From: Blastobasis lacticolella | Lineage: Eukaryota > Arthropoda > Insecta > Lepidoptera > Blastobasidae | Direction: 5' to 3' | Length of the DNA stretch: 64,000 nucleotides | Assembly: GCA_905147135.1 (NCBI GenBank) | Contig: LR990045.1 | Span: 18,452,173-18,516,172, forward strand | Shown here: positions 1-11,922 of the stretch, piece after piece | How the letters are laid out: every line of letters starts with the position of its first letter | Position numbering within the stretch: the first letter of the stretch is position 1 | Notes under the pieces: model-generated | What the model was told of the DNA's origin: nothing | The model's input: only the letters and a program-made list of their open reading frames with translations | Databases searched by the model: none | Translations under genes and position numbers: made by a program

Positions 1-1346
1 TCCGAGACGAAAGTCGGCTGAAATCCATAGAAATTATCACTTACTCAGGGAACCAAGGCTGGATCGGACGTAGACCACGCTCTGTTGAGTAGTGTTAGGA
101 AACTGATTCGTGCTCCATGTACTTTTAGACGGTTTATCACCGTGAGTTTGCCACCGGATCATGGAATATATTTGCCTCGTGTCCGCTTTAAAACTTTGTG
201 CTTTTAATGCTTTAACGACATTTAATTCGCAGACATGGAAAATCGAGTTAGTTCGATAGGTGGGCTCAGCCATTATCGTCCCGACACCAATATTGATACA
301 TACCGCGTGCGCGTAAATAAAATTAAAATAATAGTCTCTCGATCGCTTGCAAGCAAAACGGTTCAGTCTCATAACGTTCAAGTTGCAAAATATCTACATC
401 TCAAAACGTTCAAGTTGCAAAATAGTCAAGTCTCCAAACATCCGTGTCTCAAAATAATCATTTTTTATTTAAGTGGATTTGTGAGTGGTGTTTTATATTT
501 TTGACATCGACCATGAAATTTCAAAAAAAAATTTGTGGATACTGTACCTAACGCTTGTTAAAATGTGTTTTTAATATAAATAATGAAAAAGTTTGTACGC
601 AATTAACTCAGGCAAGGAAAAGCACCTTACCAAGGTCACAGTTAAATAAAATAAAACAATTAAATAATAAAAGATTGTTTTGTGAAAAAAAAAATAATAA
701 TACACAAATAAATCAGAATCTAAAAGGCATATCGTACATAATTGCAAACAAAAAACAAAAATGACTGACATTTTAATCCAAATCAAATGTTAGATATTTT
801 AATTTTCTTATCAACACACATTATTACACATAATAATGTAGTTTAATGTAAAAATTAAAATAATTCGTTTCGTTGTTCTTAAAAGTAGGATATTTTCTCT
901 CGAAATCAATGTAATGATTTCAGCAGAAAATATATTGATTTACACACTTAATTTTGAAGAAGCCAAGAATAACCATGAAATTAATACAAGTCACCGCTAG
1001 TCGCTAGTAGGTATTATACTTATATGATTTGGTAAATCAATAATCGTATAAATAAAAGCTTATAAAAACATATTTTCTGACGGAATAAATGATTTTGACG
1101 CTGGAATCACAATTGGTCAATATTTCAGCGGAATATATGTGTACCTCTTTAATATTGCATAACTAATTATAGTAAAAAAATCAGAATCCAACACAATAAT
1201 TGCTAGTATTATATTATATACTCGTATGTTTATGTATTACGTTACGTATATCAAAGTATAGCTTGTGGAAAACAAGTTAAAAATTTGTAATTTTTCAAAA
1301 TAAGTTCAAGAAAAATAATGCTTTTGAGAAATCGCGGAATAGATCA
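1..1346. other. AT-rich region with no gene seen
   Basis: No reading frame here resembles a known protein. The only local structure noticed is a short direct repeat of about 19 bp (aacgttcaagttgcaaaat) at 373-391 and 405-423, with a period of 32 bp. The stretch from 500 to 1340 is strongly AT-rich and otherwise featureless. Confidence 0.5.
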
Positions 1347-2285
1347 AATATTTTGTTTTAATTTTGTCAAATACCGTTGATACTTATTGTCAAAATGCTC
1401 AGCCTCTTTTCTTAATTTAAATAAGAACAAATAAATGTTAGGTTTCTTTGGAATTCGCCGGTTCAATCGATGATGCCATCCCTCAAGTGCATTCGTCGTT
1501 CTGTGGCGGTGTCCAGCGCAGCTAAGTATATGAGAAAGCGTCTCATTTCTGGTGAATCTGGAGCGTTTTGCAATATATACTGCCATGTATCATGTATTAA
1601 TTTTGTAGGAATCAGAGATATTATTGCCGACATCCTAGTTATATTTCTTCCCTGTTTTGTAGTGTTTAATTTTACCTTTTTTGAGTACTTCCAAATAGCA
1701 TTGTTGAAATGATTATAACATCCACTAACATCTTCTGTCGGGTGAACGGATAATGCAGCATTTACTATTTCGATTTCATAATCGGATTTAAATGATTTAA
1801 TGTTCAATTGGAGCTTTTCTTTGAAATTAAAGAAGCGTACATATGTTTCTTCACATTTCTTTACGAGAAGTGCATAAACTACAGGAATTATATTTGTATG
1901 ATTTTTAGTGGAACCAATGTCCAAATGCATAGTAAAAACTTGGTAAAACGGTTTTGTTATTGTTTTAAATGCGTAGTAATTTCCAGGCCTTTTCACAATT
2001 TTTTTTACAAGATTCGTAGCAAAAACAAAAATGTTGTCATTATTATATATTAAAAAGATTTGCGACAGTACATCGGGTAGTGTTATATTTTCTGGGTTAT
2101 GATGAGTCAATAAGTCTGTATTTAAATGTTTTTTTCGAGCCCGGTATAGTGAATGTTTGACGCAGTTATATATAAGTCCAAGGTCTTGTCTAGTCTGTTC
2201 AATTTTTTCACGTTTTCATTTTTCAACTATCTTTTGCACTGCACTTAAATGTTTAGAAACAGCCCGTTTCAAGTTGCTTTTTCTT
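1347..2285 (-). pseudogene. MULE-type (Mutator-like/FLYWCH-associated) transposase remnant
   Basis: The minus strand encodes a piece of a MULE-superfamily transposase, the DDE enzyme of Mutator-like DNA transposons. The diagnostic stretch is around 1690-1800, where an EIVNAALSVHPTEDVSGCYNHFNNAIW segment matches the family pattern of a conserved acidic residue followed by a cysteine-histidine pair (G-C-Y-N-H-F). The C-terminal part (1344-1586) carries the typical TNALEGWHHRLNRRI ending. The two parts lie in different frames, overlapping near 1460-1590, so at least one frameshift is present. An in-frame stop also lies in the extended N-terminal part near 2215. No terminal repeats were recognised. 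The element is old and inactive. The family call rests on motif reading only. Confidence 0.65.
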
Positions 2286-2340
2286 TAATATTTTTTTTTT
2301 TTTTGTTCACAAATATGTATAGACTCCATGTTAGAGTTAG

Positions 2341-2670
2341 ATGGTAGAAAGCTTTTTCGTGTCCAACCGGACTCAGACATCGCTTAGCAGTTTACGTGTA
2401 TTTCACCAGAACATTGCGGGGCTGTTAAATAAACTGGATACCTTGGGCATATTGTTACAGGAATTTCAGGAGAAAAGTGAAGAGATTCACGTTATTTGTA
2501 CCACCGAGACCTTTTTAAAGAAGGGGGATGATAAGAATGTTCGCCTGGCCAACTTTAAGCTGGCAGCGTCATACTGTAGACCAAACGAGAAAAGAGGCCG
2601 CAGTAAGACTTTCGTCTCGGAAGAGATGCGCAGCACGTTACCAGAACTGATACCCATATGTGTATTCTAG
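2341..2670 (+). pseudogene. N-terminal endonuclease fragment of a non-LTR retrotransposon
   Basis: A 109-codon frame resembles the start of the apurinic-type endonuclease domain found at the N-terminus of many LINE ORF2 proteins. An asparagine in a VFHQNIAGL motif (about residue 24) is followed by a glutamate in an ICTTETFLK motif (about residue 55), matching the first two catalytic positions of that fold. The frame then runs into unrelated sequence with no further catalytic motifs and no reverse transcriptase. It is a short orphan fragment, cut off at the 3' side. Clade cannot be decided. Confidence 0.5.
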
Positions 2671-2689
2671 GTGATAATTAATTTTTTAT

Positions 2690-3520
2690 TTCTTTTAGAA
2701 GTTGAGAATTTATTTTACGGATGATTCGGATTTAATTATTTTAAGTAGTGTCTTTAAAGAGAATAACAAGATATCGATTTAATTTGACTAAACAACTTTC
2801 AGTATCTACAACACAAACTATGCCTAACTTCATCTTTCACTCTTTAGTATTACCACGTGATGGCCCTACCAAAAATATAATAACCCTAATTCTATGCACA
2901 CAAGAGATACCTAATTCTCGTACAAAACGTAGATCACCGACTCTCACACTCGACAACCCTCTCGACAGTACCACTCGTGCCTGCGCGCGCGCAGTCTTTG
3001 TATCAATGAAATATTTCTAGCCGACTAACAACTACCCAGTCCCAGGACCTTAGACCAACTGACCTCTCGTCTTGCTTCCCTTCGCCCCTCAACCACGCAT
3101 CCCAAAGCGTGGGAAAATCAGCCAATGACCAACACGTGTTACTAAATATTTCCATGAATGACAAAGTCCGCTTGTCGGCACTGTTTTTTTTTTTCGAGAC
3201 TATCTATCGCTTTTGTAATAAAAAAAATATGTCGGCGCAACACTAAACGCAATTGCAGGTCATAAAACTAAAGAAATGGTCTCACCTGCCATAAAGACAA
3301 ATGCACGTACAATTTTTTGCATAAAATATTACAATAGAGACTAGGAAACAATATGCTTGCCGGAAGGAAGGAAGTCACAGCCGTTTCTTTGTTAATTGCC
3401 GTCCCAAACCATCTCAATAAATTCTGTTTTTTTTTTATAATAGCCGACATGCGCGCAGCGGCGTCGGTTAAAATCGTGAGAAAGGTATTTCGTAAACGAT
3501 ACTTTGTTTTATTAGTTACT
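2690..3520. other. No gene seen
   Basis: Open frames in this stretch (for example at 2748-3020 and 3268-3589) show no family motif, and their composition is unlike coding sequence. Nothing else is recognised. Confidence 0.4.
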
Positions 3521-3524
3521 AGTG

Positions 3525-3722
3525 GACCCGGCGCGACTTCGTACGCGTACACCTATTTTACCCTTACCTACCCTTTTTTTCTTACTTAAAAACCTTCCTC
3601 TTGAATCACTCTATCTATTAAAAAAAAACGCATCAAAATCCGTTGCGTAGTTTCAAAGATTTAAGCATACAAAGGGACATAGGGACAGAGAAAGCGACTT
3701 TGTTTTATACTATGTAGTGATA
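3525..3722. repeat. Short dispersed lepidopteran-type repeat
   Basis: The segment running from gacccggcgcgacttcgtac to actttgttttatactatgta has the wording of a short interspersed repeat that I associate with many moth and butterfly sequences. It may be the 3' end of a Helitron or a LINE tail; I cannot assign a class. No second copy lies in this window. Confidence 0.4.
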
Positions 3723-4049
3723 GTGATATGGTATTTCCAAATTGCTAAAGCGATCACAATGCACCTCTAAATAAAACTTGCCATTAAAGATGTGTGCTAT
3801 TATTTTGTCACCCGAACATGCGCATTTAAACATGATATACGTACACTTTTCAAAATCACATACCTATAGCGATGTAGGTGATAACTAATCTACTGGAACG
3901 TAATTATGGCACATACGGAAGGTAAAATACATTTTGAATGTACACCCTCAGTTTATATATTAAAGTGTTAATCCAACTCTGTTTCTTCCTCTCCTTTTTA
4001 TCCAAAAAACACTTTCCCGTTTCCACTACCCGAATCTCTTAAATTCGGG

Positions 4050-4500
4050 TGTCCTTTAGGAGAATACTATGATATACCAACACACTCTGTTTCCTCCTCT
4101 CCTTCTAATTCAAACAGTGCTTCCCTCTCTACTTTCATCTCGTACAACCCTTCCTTATCTCCTTCCAAGCGTTATTCCTTTCCTCTCAACCCATATAGCC
4201 CTTCTTTATTCCTCGCAATCCTTATAGTCCTTCGTCATCTCCACCTATTGGTTCTTCCTTTCCTCTCAACCCAAATAGCCCTCCCTTCATTCCTCGCATT
4301 CCTTATAGATCTTCAACATCTTCACCTATGGGTTCTTCCTTTCCTCTCAATACAGATAGCCCCTCTTTCTCTCCTCGCAAACGATATAGCCCCACTTCCA
4401 CTACTTTCAACCCTACTAGGCCGTAGTTCCATTCTCGCCACTCATGTAACCCTCTCTTATCTCCATCCTACCCACATTACTCTTTTTCCTCTCCTATAAA
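4050..4500. repeat. CT-rich degenerate tandem repeat, period about 80-81 bp
   Basis: The motif ttcctttcctctcaa recurs at about 4175, 4255 and 4336, with surrounding words (cctcgcaat/cttatag, tcatctccacctat) recurring in register. At least three diverged units are visible, inside a pyrimidine-rich tract. Open frames here are an effect of this composition. Confidence 0.7.
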
Positions 4501-4591
4501 TATATAATATAGTGGTACACTATATATTTGTATAATCCTTCCATCTCTCCTCGGAACCCAAACTTTACCTCCTTCTCGCCCCCAGGTTTAC

Positions 4592-5009
4592 CAATGAGGA
4601 GTTTTCCAATAGGTATTTAAGGCATTCCTAACCGCTCACTAGATGGCGCCCCGACAATTTTGGTAATTGATAATTGCTTGAAATAGGTTATTAGCAAACA
4701 GGATATAAACCCTGGGTACGTTGTATTGGATAATATTAGTTTTGTCAATAGTTTTCAACCATTTTAGAGGTTGTAATAATAATGGAACATAGTGCCAACT
4801 TCTATAAATATTTATTTTTACACTTCGTTCAACCTTTAACAGTTACGTTTATATTAATAAACACTTTATTTTCAAGTTTAGTATTACTTGGCTGCATGAA
4901 ATCTTTATTTATTTTATTGATTTAAAGAAAATTACCAAAATTGTAGGAGCGCCATCTATTGATGCTTTTTGAAACAAACTATCAATACCTACTGGAAAAC
5001 TCCTCATTG
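4592..5009. mobile_element. MITE with long terminal inverted repeats (418 bp)
   Basis: The left end begins CAATGAGGAGTTTTCCAATA and the right end is its inverted counterpart, ending TCCTCATTG. The inverted match continues imperfectly for about 75 bp at each side and includes a shared 'agatggcgc...acaattttggtaatt' block. The centre is AT-rich and non-coding. I could not define a clear target duplication, so the superfamily is left open. Confidence 0.75.
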
Positions 5010-5671
5010 TGGTGTACCCAAGATTTTACTCTATTTTTACGGTTTGGTCTTGCCACACGCTGTTCAGTGGCCTGGTCACGTAGTCTGTTAATAATATTAT
5101 GGTGCTTGAATATTAGTTTTTCTGATTGAATTTATTTAGGTAATTTAGTATTAGATATTAGTTGTAGTTTATTGTTAGTGTATATTTGTGTTATTATTTT
5201 TCTAATTAATATGTTTAGTTGTAATTTTTTTGTAATAATTTTGTAAACAAATTTTCATTGTTATGTTTATGAATATATTTGTAATTTTTATACACACGAA
5301 TCATCTGAATAATAATAGAAATGACGAAATCGCAAAATCCGGAATTTATTACGAAAAGTTGTGTTCTCAATTGTTATAAGAAGTTAGAAAAATTATTATA
5401 CACTTTCCATAGTGGTACTCCTTGGAGCATATGAAAGGAAGCAGGTACACGTTAAAAGGATTAAGTAGCAGACTAATATCGGCTGAAAAACTGTCTCTTT
5501 TAGGTCTATCTACTACATCAACTTGCAGTGTTACCTATAACTAAAACTATATTTTTATTCTATTACTTGAATCATTGTCATTGACGTAGTGGAGTTGCAT
5601 TGCAAGTTTCTGTCATCTCATTTTACATAGACACCAGAAAGGGGAGTTACTACTACGGACTACGGGACTAC
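5010..5671. other. No gene recognised
   Basis: AT-rich sequence with a short open stretch from 5322 (about 37 codons) that matches no family I know. Small triplet-like repeats (ctacggga) occur at 5650-5690, at the 5' edge of the following LINE. Confidence 0.35.
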
Positions 5672-7190
5672 GGGGGACTACGGGAAGTTGAAAAGAATAT
5701 TTTAGCCATTAATTCTAATGCTCAAGGTGTAGACGGTATCGGTCGTAGAATGATTGTCCTTAGCTTGGATGTGACGCTTCCTATACTCCATCATATTTTT
5801 AATGTATCCCTTAGTACCTCCACTTTTCCCGACTGTTGGCGTAAAGCTGCAGTTATCCCTATTCCTAAAGTCAGTAACCCTTCCGCTCCTTCACAGTATC
5901 GACCTATCTTCATTTTGCCTTTCCTCTCCAAAGTCCTGGAACGCCTTGTTCATCATCAGCTTAGTGTGTTTGTCAACTCCGAAAACCTCCTCAGTCCTTT
6001 CCAATCTGGTTTCCGCCCTGGCCATAGCACAGCTACTGCTCTTACCAAGGTGTCTGATGATGTACGCCTTGCAATGTTCAATCAGCAACTCACTGTTATT
6101 GCATTGCTAGACTTCAGTAATGCATTCAACACTGTGGATCACGACATCCTCCTCGCAATGTAACGGTCGCTGCATCTGTCGGACACTGTTATTGAATGGT
6201 TTAGCAGCTATCTGCTTGGACGCCAGCAGTGTATTCGTGCTGATGACAGAGTCTCAAGCTATGTTGACATCTGTGCGGGTGTTCCCCAGGGCGGTGTACT
6301 ATCTCCTCTTCTTTTTTCCATATTCATTAACTTCCTTACTCCCCTCCTCTCTTGTTCTTACCATTTGTATGCTGACGACATCCAAATTTACACCCACGCT
6401 CCTGCCGATGAGCTGGACACCGCAATAGCAGCGCTAAATGGGAGTCTAAAAACTATCCTTGAGTGGAGTCTGGCTTATGGACTGGCGGTTAACCCTGACA
6501 AGTCGCAGGTTATTATAATTGGTCTAAGCAGGTGGGTCGACCTATTTATGGTAGCCTTCCGCCCGTTATTTTCAATGGCGTAGTGCTCCCCTATAGTAGC
6601 GCGGTCAAGAATTTGGGGGTTTTCTTCGACACAACACTGTCTTGGTCCCATCACGTTGCTTAACTAAGCAGACGAATTTTTGCCGCAGTTTCTGCCCTAA
6701 AAAGATGGAAAAATCTGCTTCCTATCGGAACCAAGATTGCGCAAGCCCTCCTCCACCCCATACTTGACTGCGCGGACGTCTGCCTCCTTGACCTCAATGA
6801 GGATCTCCTTGACAAACTCGAGCGTCTACAGAACATCGGTATTCGGTTTATATATGGGCTGCGCAAGTTTGACCACGTCTCTGATTTTCGTAAGAAGCTG
6901 CGGTGGCTTCCGATTAGGCTGCGGCGGGATGAGCATGTGTTGATCCCCGTTCTCCCAAATACCTAAGAGATGGCTTCAGATTCCAGAGTGTTGACCTAGC
7001 CCGGAATCTTCGATCAGCTCACGATAATACTCTGAGGCCACCGTTTACTCGATCTGGCTATTTTAAAGAGTCCTTCACTGTGAAAGCTACCGTCTTGTGG
7101 AATCAGTTACCCAAAGAGATTCGTCACTCCAAGTCACTCAACTCCTTTAAGGCAAAGTTGCGCACGCATCTACACTCGGCTGGCATATGA
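5672..7190 (+). pseudogene. CR1/Jockey-like LINE reverse transcriptase, 5'-truncated and broken
   Basis: The reverse transcriptase of a non-LTR retrotransposon, truncated at the 5' side so that the endonuclease is missing. In order: YRPIFILPFLSKVLERL (finger), a catalytic aspartate in LLDFSNAFNTVDHDILL (near 6110-6150), GVPQGGVLSPLLF (near 6275-6320), and the catalytic LYADD box at about 6366-6380. The conserved C-terminal region (LSRRIFAAVSALKRW...) follows at 6660-6960. A TAA stop interrupts the frame at 6161, but the frame stays open after it. A frameshift occurs near 6530 and further stops follow at 6661 and 6964. The last coding homology (TVLWNQLPKEIRHS...) ends near 7190. The element's 3' UTR continues to 7335, then resumes at 10423 after the nested LTR element. 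Inactive. Confidence 0.85.
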
Positions 7191-7335
7191 ATTTTGATGT
7201 CCGTAATTGGCAATTTTTATTTTATTTATATTATGTTTACACAAAGGCGATCTCTACCAGGCAGAGATCGCTTACAGCGATAAGGCCGCCTTTGCCCACA
7301 ACTAGTTATGGTTTTTTGTCGGAACTTTTAAATGT

Positions 7336-8474
7336 TGTGACGTGGTGGCGACTCAGAGGGAGCTGGCCACTGTCGCCACGGGTTTGTTTAAACCCCAGAC
7401 GGGTTGCTATCTCTGGGAATGAGGGATCTTACTTAGTGAAACCACCGATAGTAATGATTTACAACTTACGTTTATTAACACAACATATTAACCTATGTTA
7501 TACATGACACTTAACTTGAATAACTTAGTCTAGTGGGCGATACCTACGTATCAACGCTTAATTCCTATGACCTAGCTCAGCGATTCTACCGCGGGTGTTA
7601 CCCGGGTTCCTCGTTACATAACTCTCCCTAACGGACATAGACGGTTCCCGACCCACCGACGTTTATTCACTACGGGGCGATCAAGACGGAACGGACCGTT
7701 CCCCTAAGTCGCGGCTAATACGATAACCTACCCCGGACGCGTTTTCTACACGGAGTTTTAACGGGCGCGGATTGAGGACTAGCGCGGGCTAAGTCCTATC
7801 CCTAACCATCCCGGTCTAGTTTTACCTACATGGGTTGAGCCTAAGTCCTAACCTGATTTGGTTCCCCCCTCTAAGCCAGGCAGTCTACTCGGCGACCCCA
7901 AGCCGACAGTCCGGATGCCTGGTTGGACCCCTTCCTCCGGGATCACCAGTTCCTAACTCCCCAGTTGTTCCCTATCCCCACCTAATCCCCCCTAAGCCCA
8001 ACTGTCTACTCGGCGACCCCTAAACCGACAGTTAGGATACCTGGATAGACCCCTTCCTCCGGGATCTCCAGTACTTCGTCGTCTCGGCAACCCCAAGCCG
8101 ACGGAAACTAATTACTCAAAAACCGGATGCGAACCTAAGGCCAGTACCGTTAGAACTGATTTCACATCCTGGTCTCGAGCCTCTTGAGTGAACATCGGGT
8201 GCGGGTCGTTAGCGCGATGCAGAGTCGGTCGTCCCGGGGGCTGCCGTTGTTTCACCGGTCCGCCTCGTTAGCGCGATGCAGGATCGTGCGCCGGTGACGC
8301 GGCCTTGCTGCTGGGTGTGGGAGGGGCGGTGTAGCGCGGCGGCGCGGGGGGCCGTGCGGGTGCGCGCGTCACGCGCGGCGCGGTGCCAGTCCCCGGCGTC
8401 TCGCTCGCCTACCGGACAGGTGACCGCTGCTCGATGACTCGGCGGTGGTCCGGGATTTGTAACGCTTCGTTACA
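7336..8474 (-). repeat. 3' LTR (complete, 1139 bp)
   Basis: Read on the minus strand this copy runs from TGTAACG to CGTCACA. It contains internal tandem sub-repeats built on gtctactcggcgacccc, starting at about 7883 and 8004, with a third partial unit at 8081. The U3-side 389 bp (8086-8474) are absent from the other LTR and are very GC-rich around 8180-8440. Confidence 0.7.
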
Positions 8475-8490
8475 TTCCCCCCCCCCCACT
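8475..8490 (-). other. Polypurine tract of the nested LTR element
   Basis: On the minus strand a long run of G followed by AA immediately precedes the TGTAACG terminus of the 3' LTR. This is the expected position for the plus-strand primer of an LTR retrotransposon. Confidence 0.6.
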
Positions 8491-9323
8491 TGCGAAGATT
8501 TTCACCTGTGGATGAAAATCACCTGTCAGGAAAGCTGTGAAAGTAGGATAACCCCCGAAGGATCGTGGGATTACCCCTCCTATCCGGCCTATTGTCCCTA
8601 CAAGGCACGACCGTTGTGTCCTGCATGGCTCCTGTGTGACACTACTTCTGCGGTTAAAGCTGCACTATGACCATCAATGCTCTGATATCTTGGGTTTTCG
8701 TATAGTCTCCTTCCATGAAGCGTCCGTCGGCGAGGGGTGGTGTTACCATTGTTCTTTACGGTTTAGTTGTTCTACTGAGTTTACTTACTAACTTGTTTCC
8801 CCTTGGTTTAGTCTACTTTCTTGTGTTCTATGTACCCTTCCTATCGATCGTGCCTCTTTATTACTGTTTGTCTGTTAGTGTTTCGTCGGTATTTCGGTGT
8901 GCGCTCGATGATTTTGGTTGAGCGGTGTCCCTTGTCACGCTGGCGTGTTGTGACAGTGCTGACTCCGTGTTGCCCTGCGATGAGGGTAGGTGTCGCTCTG
9001 CCTCGCGTCCCTCGTTCCTGGCGTTGGTATCCTGCGGGTTAGTGTATATCTTTATTTGTTGTCTGATTTGTTTGTTTATTCATTTTTTCCTCTTGAGTTC
9101 TAACGGCCGGCCGGTTCTATGCTCCTAACCTTAACCGTAATGTCTATGTTCCGTTTGGACCCCAAAATACCCCCTTTTTGACCCGTTATATTTAAGATTG
9201 GCCCTATTGTGAAACACTAAATTACTGGTGTCTACATTACCGGTGGCTGCTGGTTGGGGGTGTGAGGTTAATTTGATTGAAACGTCCGTGGTTCCGTTGT
9301 GATCGCCTATAATTAATCATTGT

Positions 9324-9578
9324 TTAACCCGACGGTTCCTCTTGGTTTTCCTCGGCCGGTGGTGGGTCGGGTTGTTTGGTGAGCTGCTCAGCGGTGTCGC
9401 CTCTGGACTCCGGATTTGGTGTTATTCGGTTCCGTTTGTACCGGGTTAGGCGTGCGAGGCCATATTTGTTGCCCCGGTTCCTCTTGATTCCCCGTCTCTT
9501 GGTCCTCTTTTTCTGATTGTCCTTGTCGGGAGTTGGCTCCTGGTTCGGAGTGGTAGCGGTGGTGGTGGGTGGTGTCAT
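9324..9578 (-). pseudogene. Possible N-terminal Gag fragment of the nested LTR element
   Basis: An 84-codon frame begins about 95 bp inside the 5' LTR, at the place where gag would start. It is rich in Thr, Pro, Lys, Arg and Glu and looks disordered, like the N-termini of many insect Gag proteins. No capsid or zinc-knuckle motif is visible, and the coding sequence stops at 9324 with nothing recognisable downstream as far as 8490. An overlapping frame (9388-9597) is equally open, so the assignment is tentative. Confidence 0.35.
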
Positions 9579-9672
9579 TTTCGTGTGAAAGGGGCAAGTA
9601 TAATAAATATTTTCACCGAGATCCGCGTGGCGTGTTATCTAACGGCAGATTGTTGCACCTTTGTGTAATGAC

Positions 9673-10422
9673 TGTGACGTGGTGGCGACTCAGAGGGAGC
9701 TGGCCACTGTCGCCACGGGTCTGTTTAAACCCCAGACGGGTTGCTATCTCTGGGAATGAGGGATCTTACTTAGTGAAACCACCGATAGTAATGATTTACA
9801 ACTTACGTTTATTAACACAACCTATTAACCTATGTAATACATGGCACTTAACTTGAGGAACTTAGTCTAGTGGGCGATACCTACGTATCAACGCTTAATT
9901 CCTATGACCTAGCTCAGCGATTCTACCGCGGGTATTACCCGGGTTCCTCGTTACATAACTCTCCCTAACGGACTTAGACGGTTCCCGACCCACCGACGTT
10001 TATTCACTACGGGGCGATCACAACGGAACGGACCGTTCCCCTAAGTCGCGGCTAATACGATAACCTACCCCGGACGCGTTTTCTACACGGAGGTTTAACG
10101 GGCGCGGATTGAGGACTAGCGCGGGCTAAGTCCTATCCCTAATCATCCCGGGCTAGTGTTACCTACATGGGTTGAGCCTAAGTCCTAACCTGATTTGGTT
10201 CCCCCCTCTAAGCCAGGCTGTCTACTCGGCGACCCCAAGCCGACAGTCCGGATGCCTGGTTGGACCCCTTCCTCCGGGATCACCAGTTCCTAACTCCCCA
10301 GTTGTTCCCTATCCCCACCTTATCCCCCCTAAGCCCAACTGTCTACTCGGCGACCCCTAAGCCGACAGTTAGGATACCTGGATAGACCCCTTCCTCCGGG
10401 ATCTCCAGTACCTCGTCGTCTC
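9673..10422 (-). repeat. 5' LTR, lacking the first 389 bp (U3 side)
   Basis: It aligns with 7336-8085 without gaps, differing by scattered substitutions. It stops abruptly at 10422, next to the AATGT target duplication. The sequence corresponding to 8086-8474 is missing. Confidence 0.75.
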
Positions 10423-10475
10423 AATGTAATTATTCTTGTGTAAGCAATAAAGAATTTATCTATCTATCTATCTAG
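10423..10475 (+). repeat. 3' tail of the interrupted CR1-like LINE
   Basis: After the LTR element the LINE 3' UTR resumes with a tail containing an AATAAA signal (gcaataaagaatttat) and ending in a tetranucleotide run (tcta)n. This wording is typical of the 3' ends of these lepidopteran LINEs. The other half of the UTR, with gcgataaggccgcctttg, is at 7280-7300. Confidence 0.65.
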
Positions 10476-11690
10476 AAAGGAACTAACATCGCTGTTTAAG
10501 GCATTTAATAATCATCAAATCCGAATCTCATAAAGATGAATAAACTATCGTTGACGGCCTATGTACAACCCATTTTATTTTGGACTCACAAGTGACGGTG
10601 ATACCACTTCATGTTCACCACATAACCACGCTAGATTTCAATGCACGTGGTGAGTGACTAAATTGACTTTAGGACCGTGAACAGGTTAACTGCATATAGG
10701 ACCGCAGGGACCACCATAGCGTCTCATACAGAATTAATTGTATGAGAGTTAATTCACTGATTAAATAGTTTAAGAGCTCTTACAGTCCACTGATTAGAAC
10801 CCCCAAATAACCAAAGAAATTATATTCAAATTTTATTTATTTAATTCTAATGCATTAAAAGTACACTTAAACTTAAAAGCTTAGCACTTTAGTGGTAATT
10901 AACTAAGTAGCAAAAGAACATTTACTATGATTCATATTCAATTCAATATCGCTATATTTTTGTAACAATTGCCACAAGAGGTATTAGAGTGATTAAGTAC
11001 CTGGATAGGTACGAGTCGTACCGGTTTTAACACAAAAGAGGTATTTATTTAATTGCTTCTGTGGTGTTTAACACAAAAGATTAGCTACAGATTTTAACAC
11101 AAAAGAGTCATTTATTTAATTGCCTTTTTTGTGTTGAACATTACATTACCTATAAAGCTGAAAGGCAGGTAAGTAGTTAATGGGAAGGTGTGGATAACGA
11201 CAGATAAGAAAGCTTACGAAATTATGTTTAAGAGCATTGATTGGGGGTGAGAATATTGTAAAGAAAATTACCTGAATACGAAGCTAGTTAAGATAATTTT
11301 ATAACATTGTAATAAAAACAGCATAAATTAAAAACAGATTGTTTATCGATTTGCTAGCCATGGATTTCAAAAAAGTATTGAATTATTTTTGTATTGAAAT
11401 GATTTTAACCTTCGTAGGTTTTCTTTTAATATTTAATTTTGGTTAATTTAATGTTGTCTATTTATTTTGATAAGTAGTTAGTTTGAGGGCTTTAAGGATA
11501 GGTTTTTCAATGAGTTCCCCCGGTACCCAAGTAAAGTGTTTCAGTACTTTATTGGCGATGTACCGATAATAAGACACGTTTTGTGATTGAATTATAAGAT
11601 TGAAATTGTATGAAATTAGTTTTTGCCATATAAATACTAAGATTATTTTTATTCATCCATGTTACAAGATCAATCAGGGAATTATTTATA
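10476..11690. other. No gene seen; small repeats
   Basis: AT-rich. A motif tttaacacaaaagag plus tatttatttaattgc recurs near 11027 and 11093, with a related single copy near 11070. No reading frame resembles a protein family. Confidence 0.45.
11140..11225 (+). repeat. Fragment of repeat D
   Basis: The words tataaagctgaaaggcaggtaagtagttaa and gtgtggataacgacag match, with changes, the segments at about 19838-19895 and 56745-56800. This marks a third, short copy of the D family. Confidence 0.6.
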
Positions 11691-11922
11691 TTGTTCTCAT
11701 ATTCACATGATTATTCACCTCTAAAGCACTCCGCACATGACGCAACACGAACGCGACAGCGATGCGACGGAGACATGCAGGACGCATGCAGGACACATGC
11801 ACGCGACAGCGACGCGACACTGTCAACTGTCGGTTTACAAAGATCATTCGGCACGAGACCGAAATCAGAATTGACGCTGCCATCTAGCCTGGATATTCCC
11901 TTCCCCTTTTCTGATCCCACAC

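Larger units (their letters stand above)
7336..10422 (-). mobile_element. Non-autonomous LTR retrotransposon nested in the CR1-like LINE, minus orientation
   Basis: Two direct repeats of 750 bp with no net length change (7336-8085 and 9673-10422) flank about 1.2 kb of internal DNA. On the minus strand the left copy starts TGTAACG at 8474 and ends CGTCACA at 7336, which are imperfectly inverted LTR termini. A run of at least eleven G on the minus strand (8477-8488) abuts that start as a polypurine tract, which fixes the orientation. The identical 5-mer AATGT occurs at 7331-7335 and 10423-10427, as expected for a target duplication. The interior keeps only a possible start of gag and has no protease, reverse transcriptase or integrase. 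Composition is GC-rich compared with the surroundings. Confidence 0.75.

Noticed and set aside
4248..4499. Leu/Pro/Ser-rich open frame
   Set aside because: It follows the CT-rich tandem repeat; residue content is a by-product of composition.
7187..7507. Plus-strand frame bridging the LINE 3' UTR and the LTR (similar at 9569-9856)
   Set aside because: The shared part is LTR sequence read in the opposite direction; no protein family match.
8715..9128. Hydrophobic frames inside the nested LTR element that could suggest an env or membrane gene
   Set aside because: They lie on the strand opposite to the element's polarity, overlap one another in different frames and lack any retroviral envelope feature.
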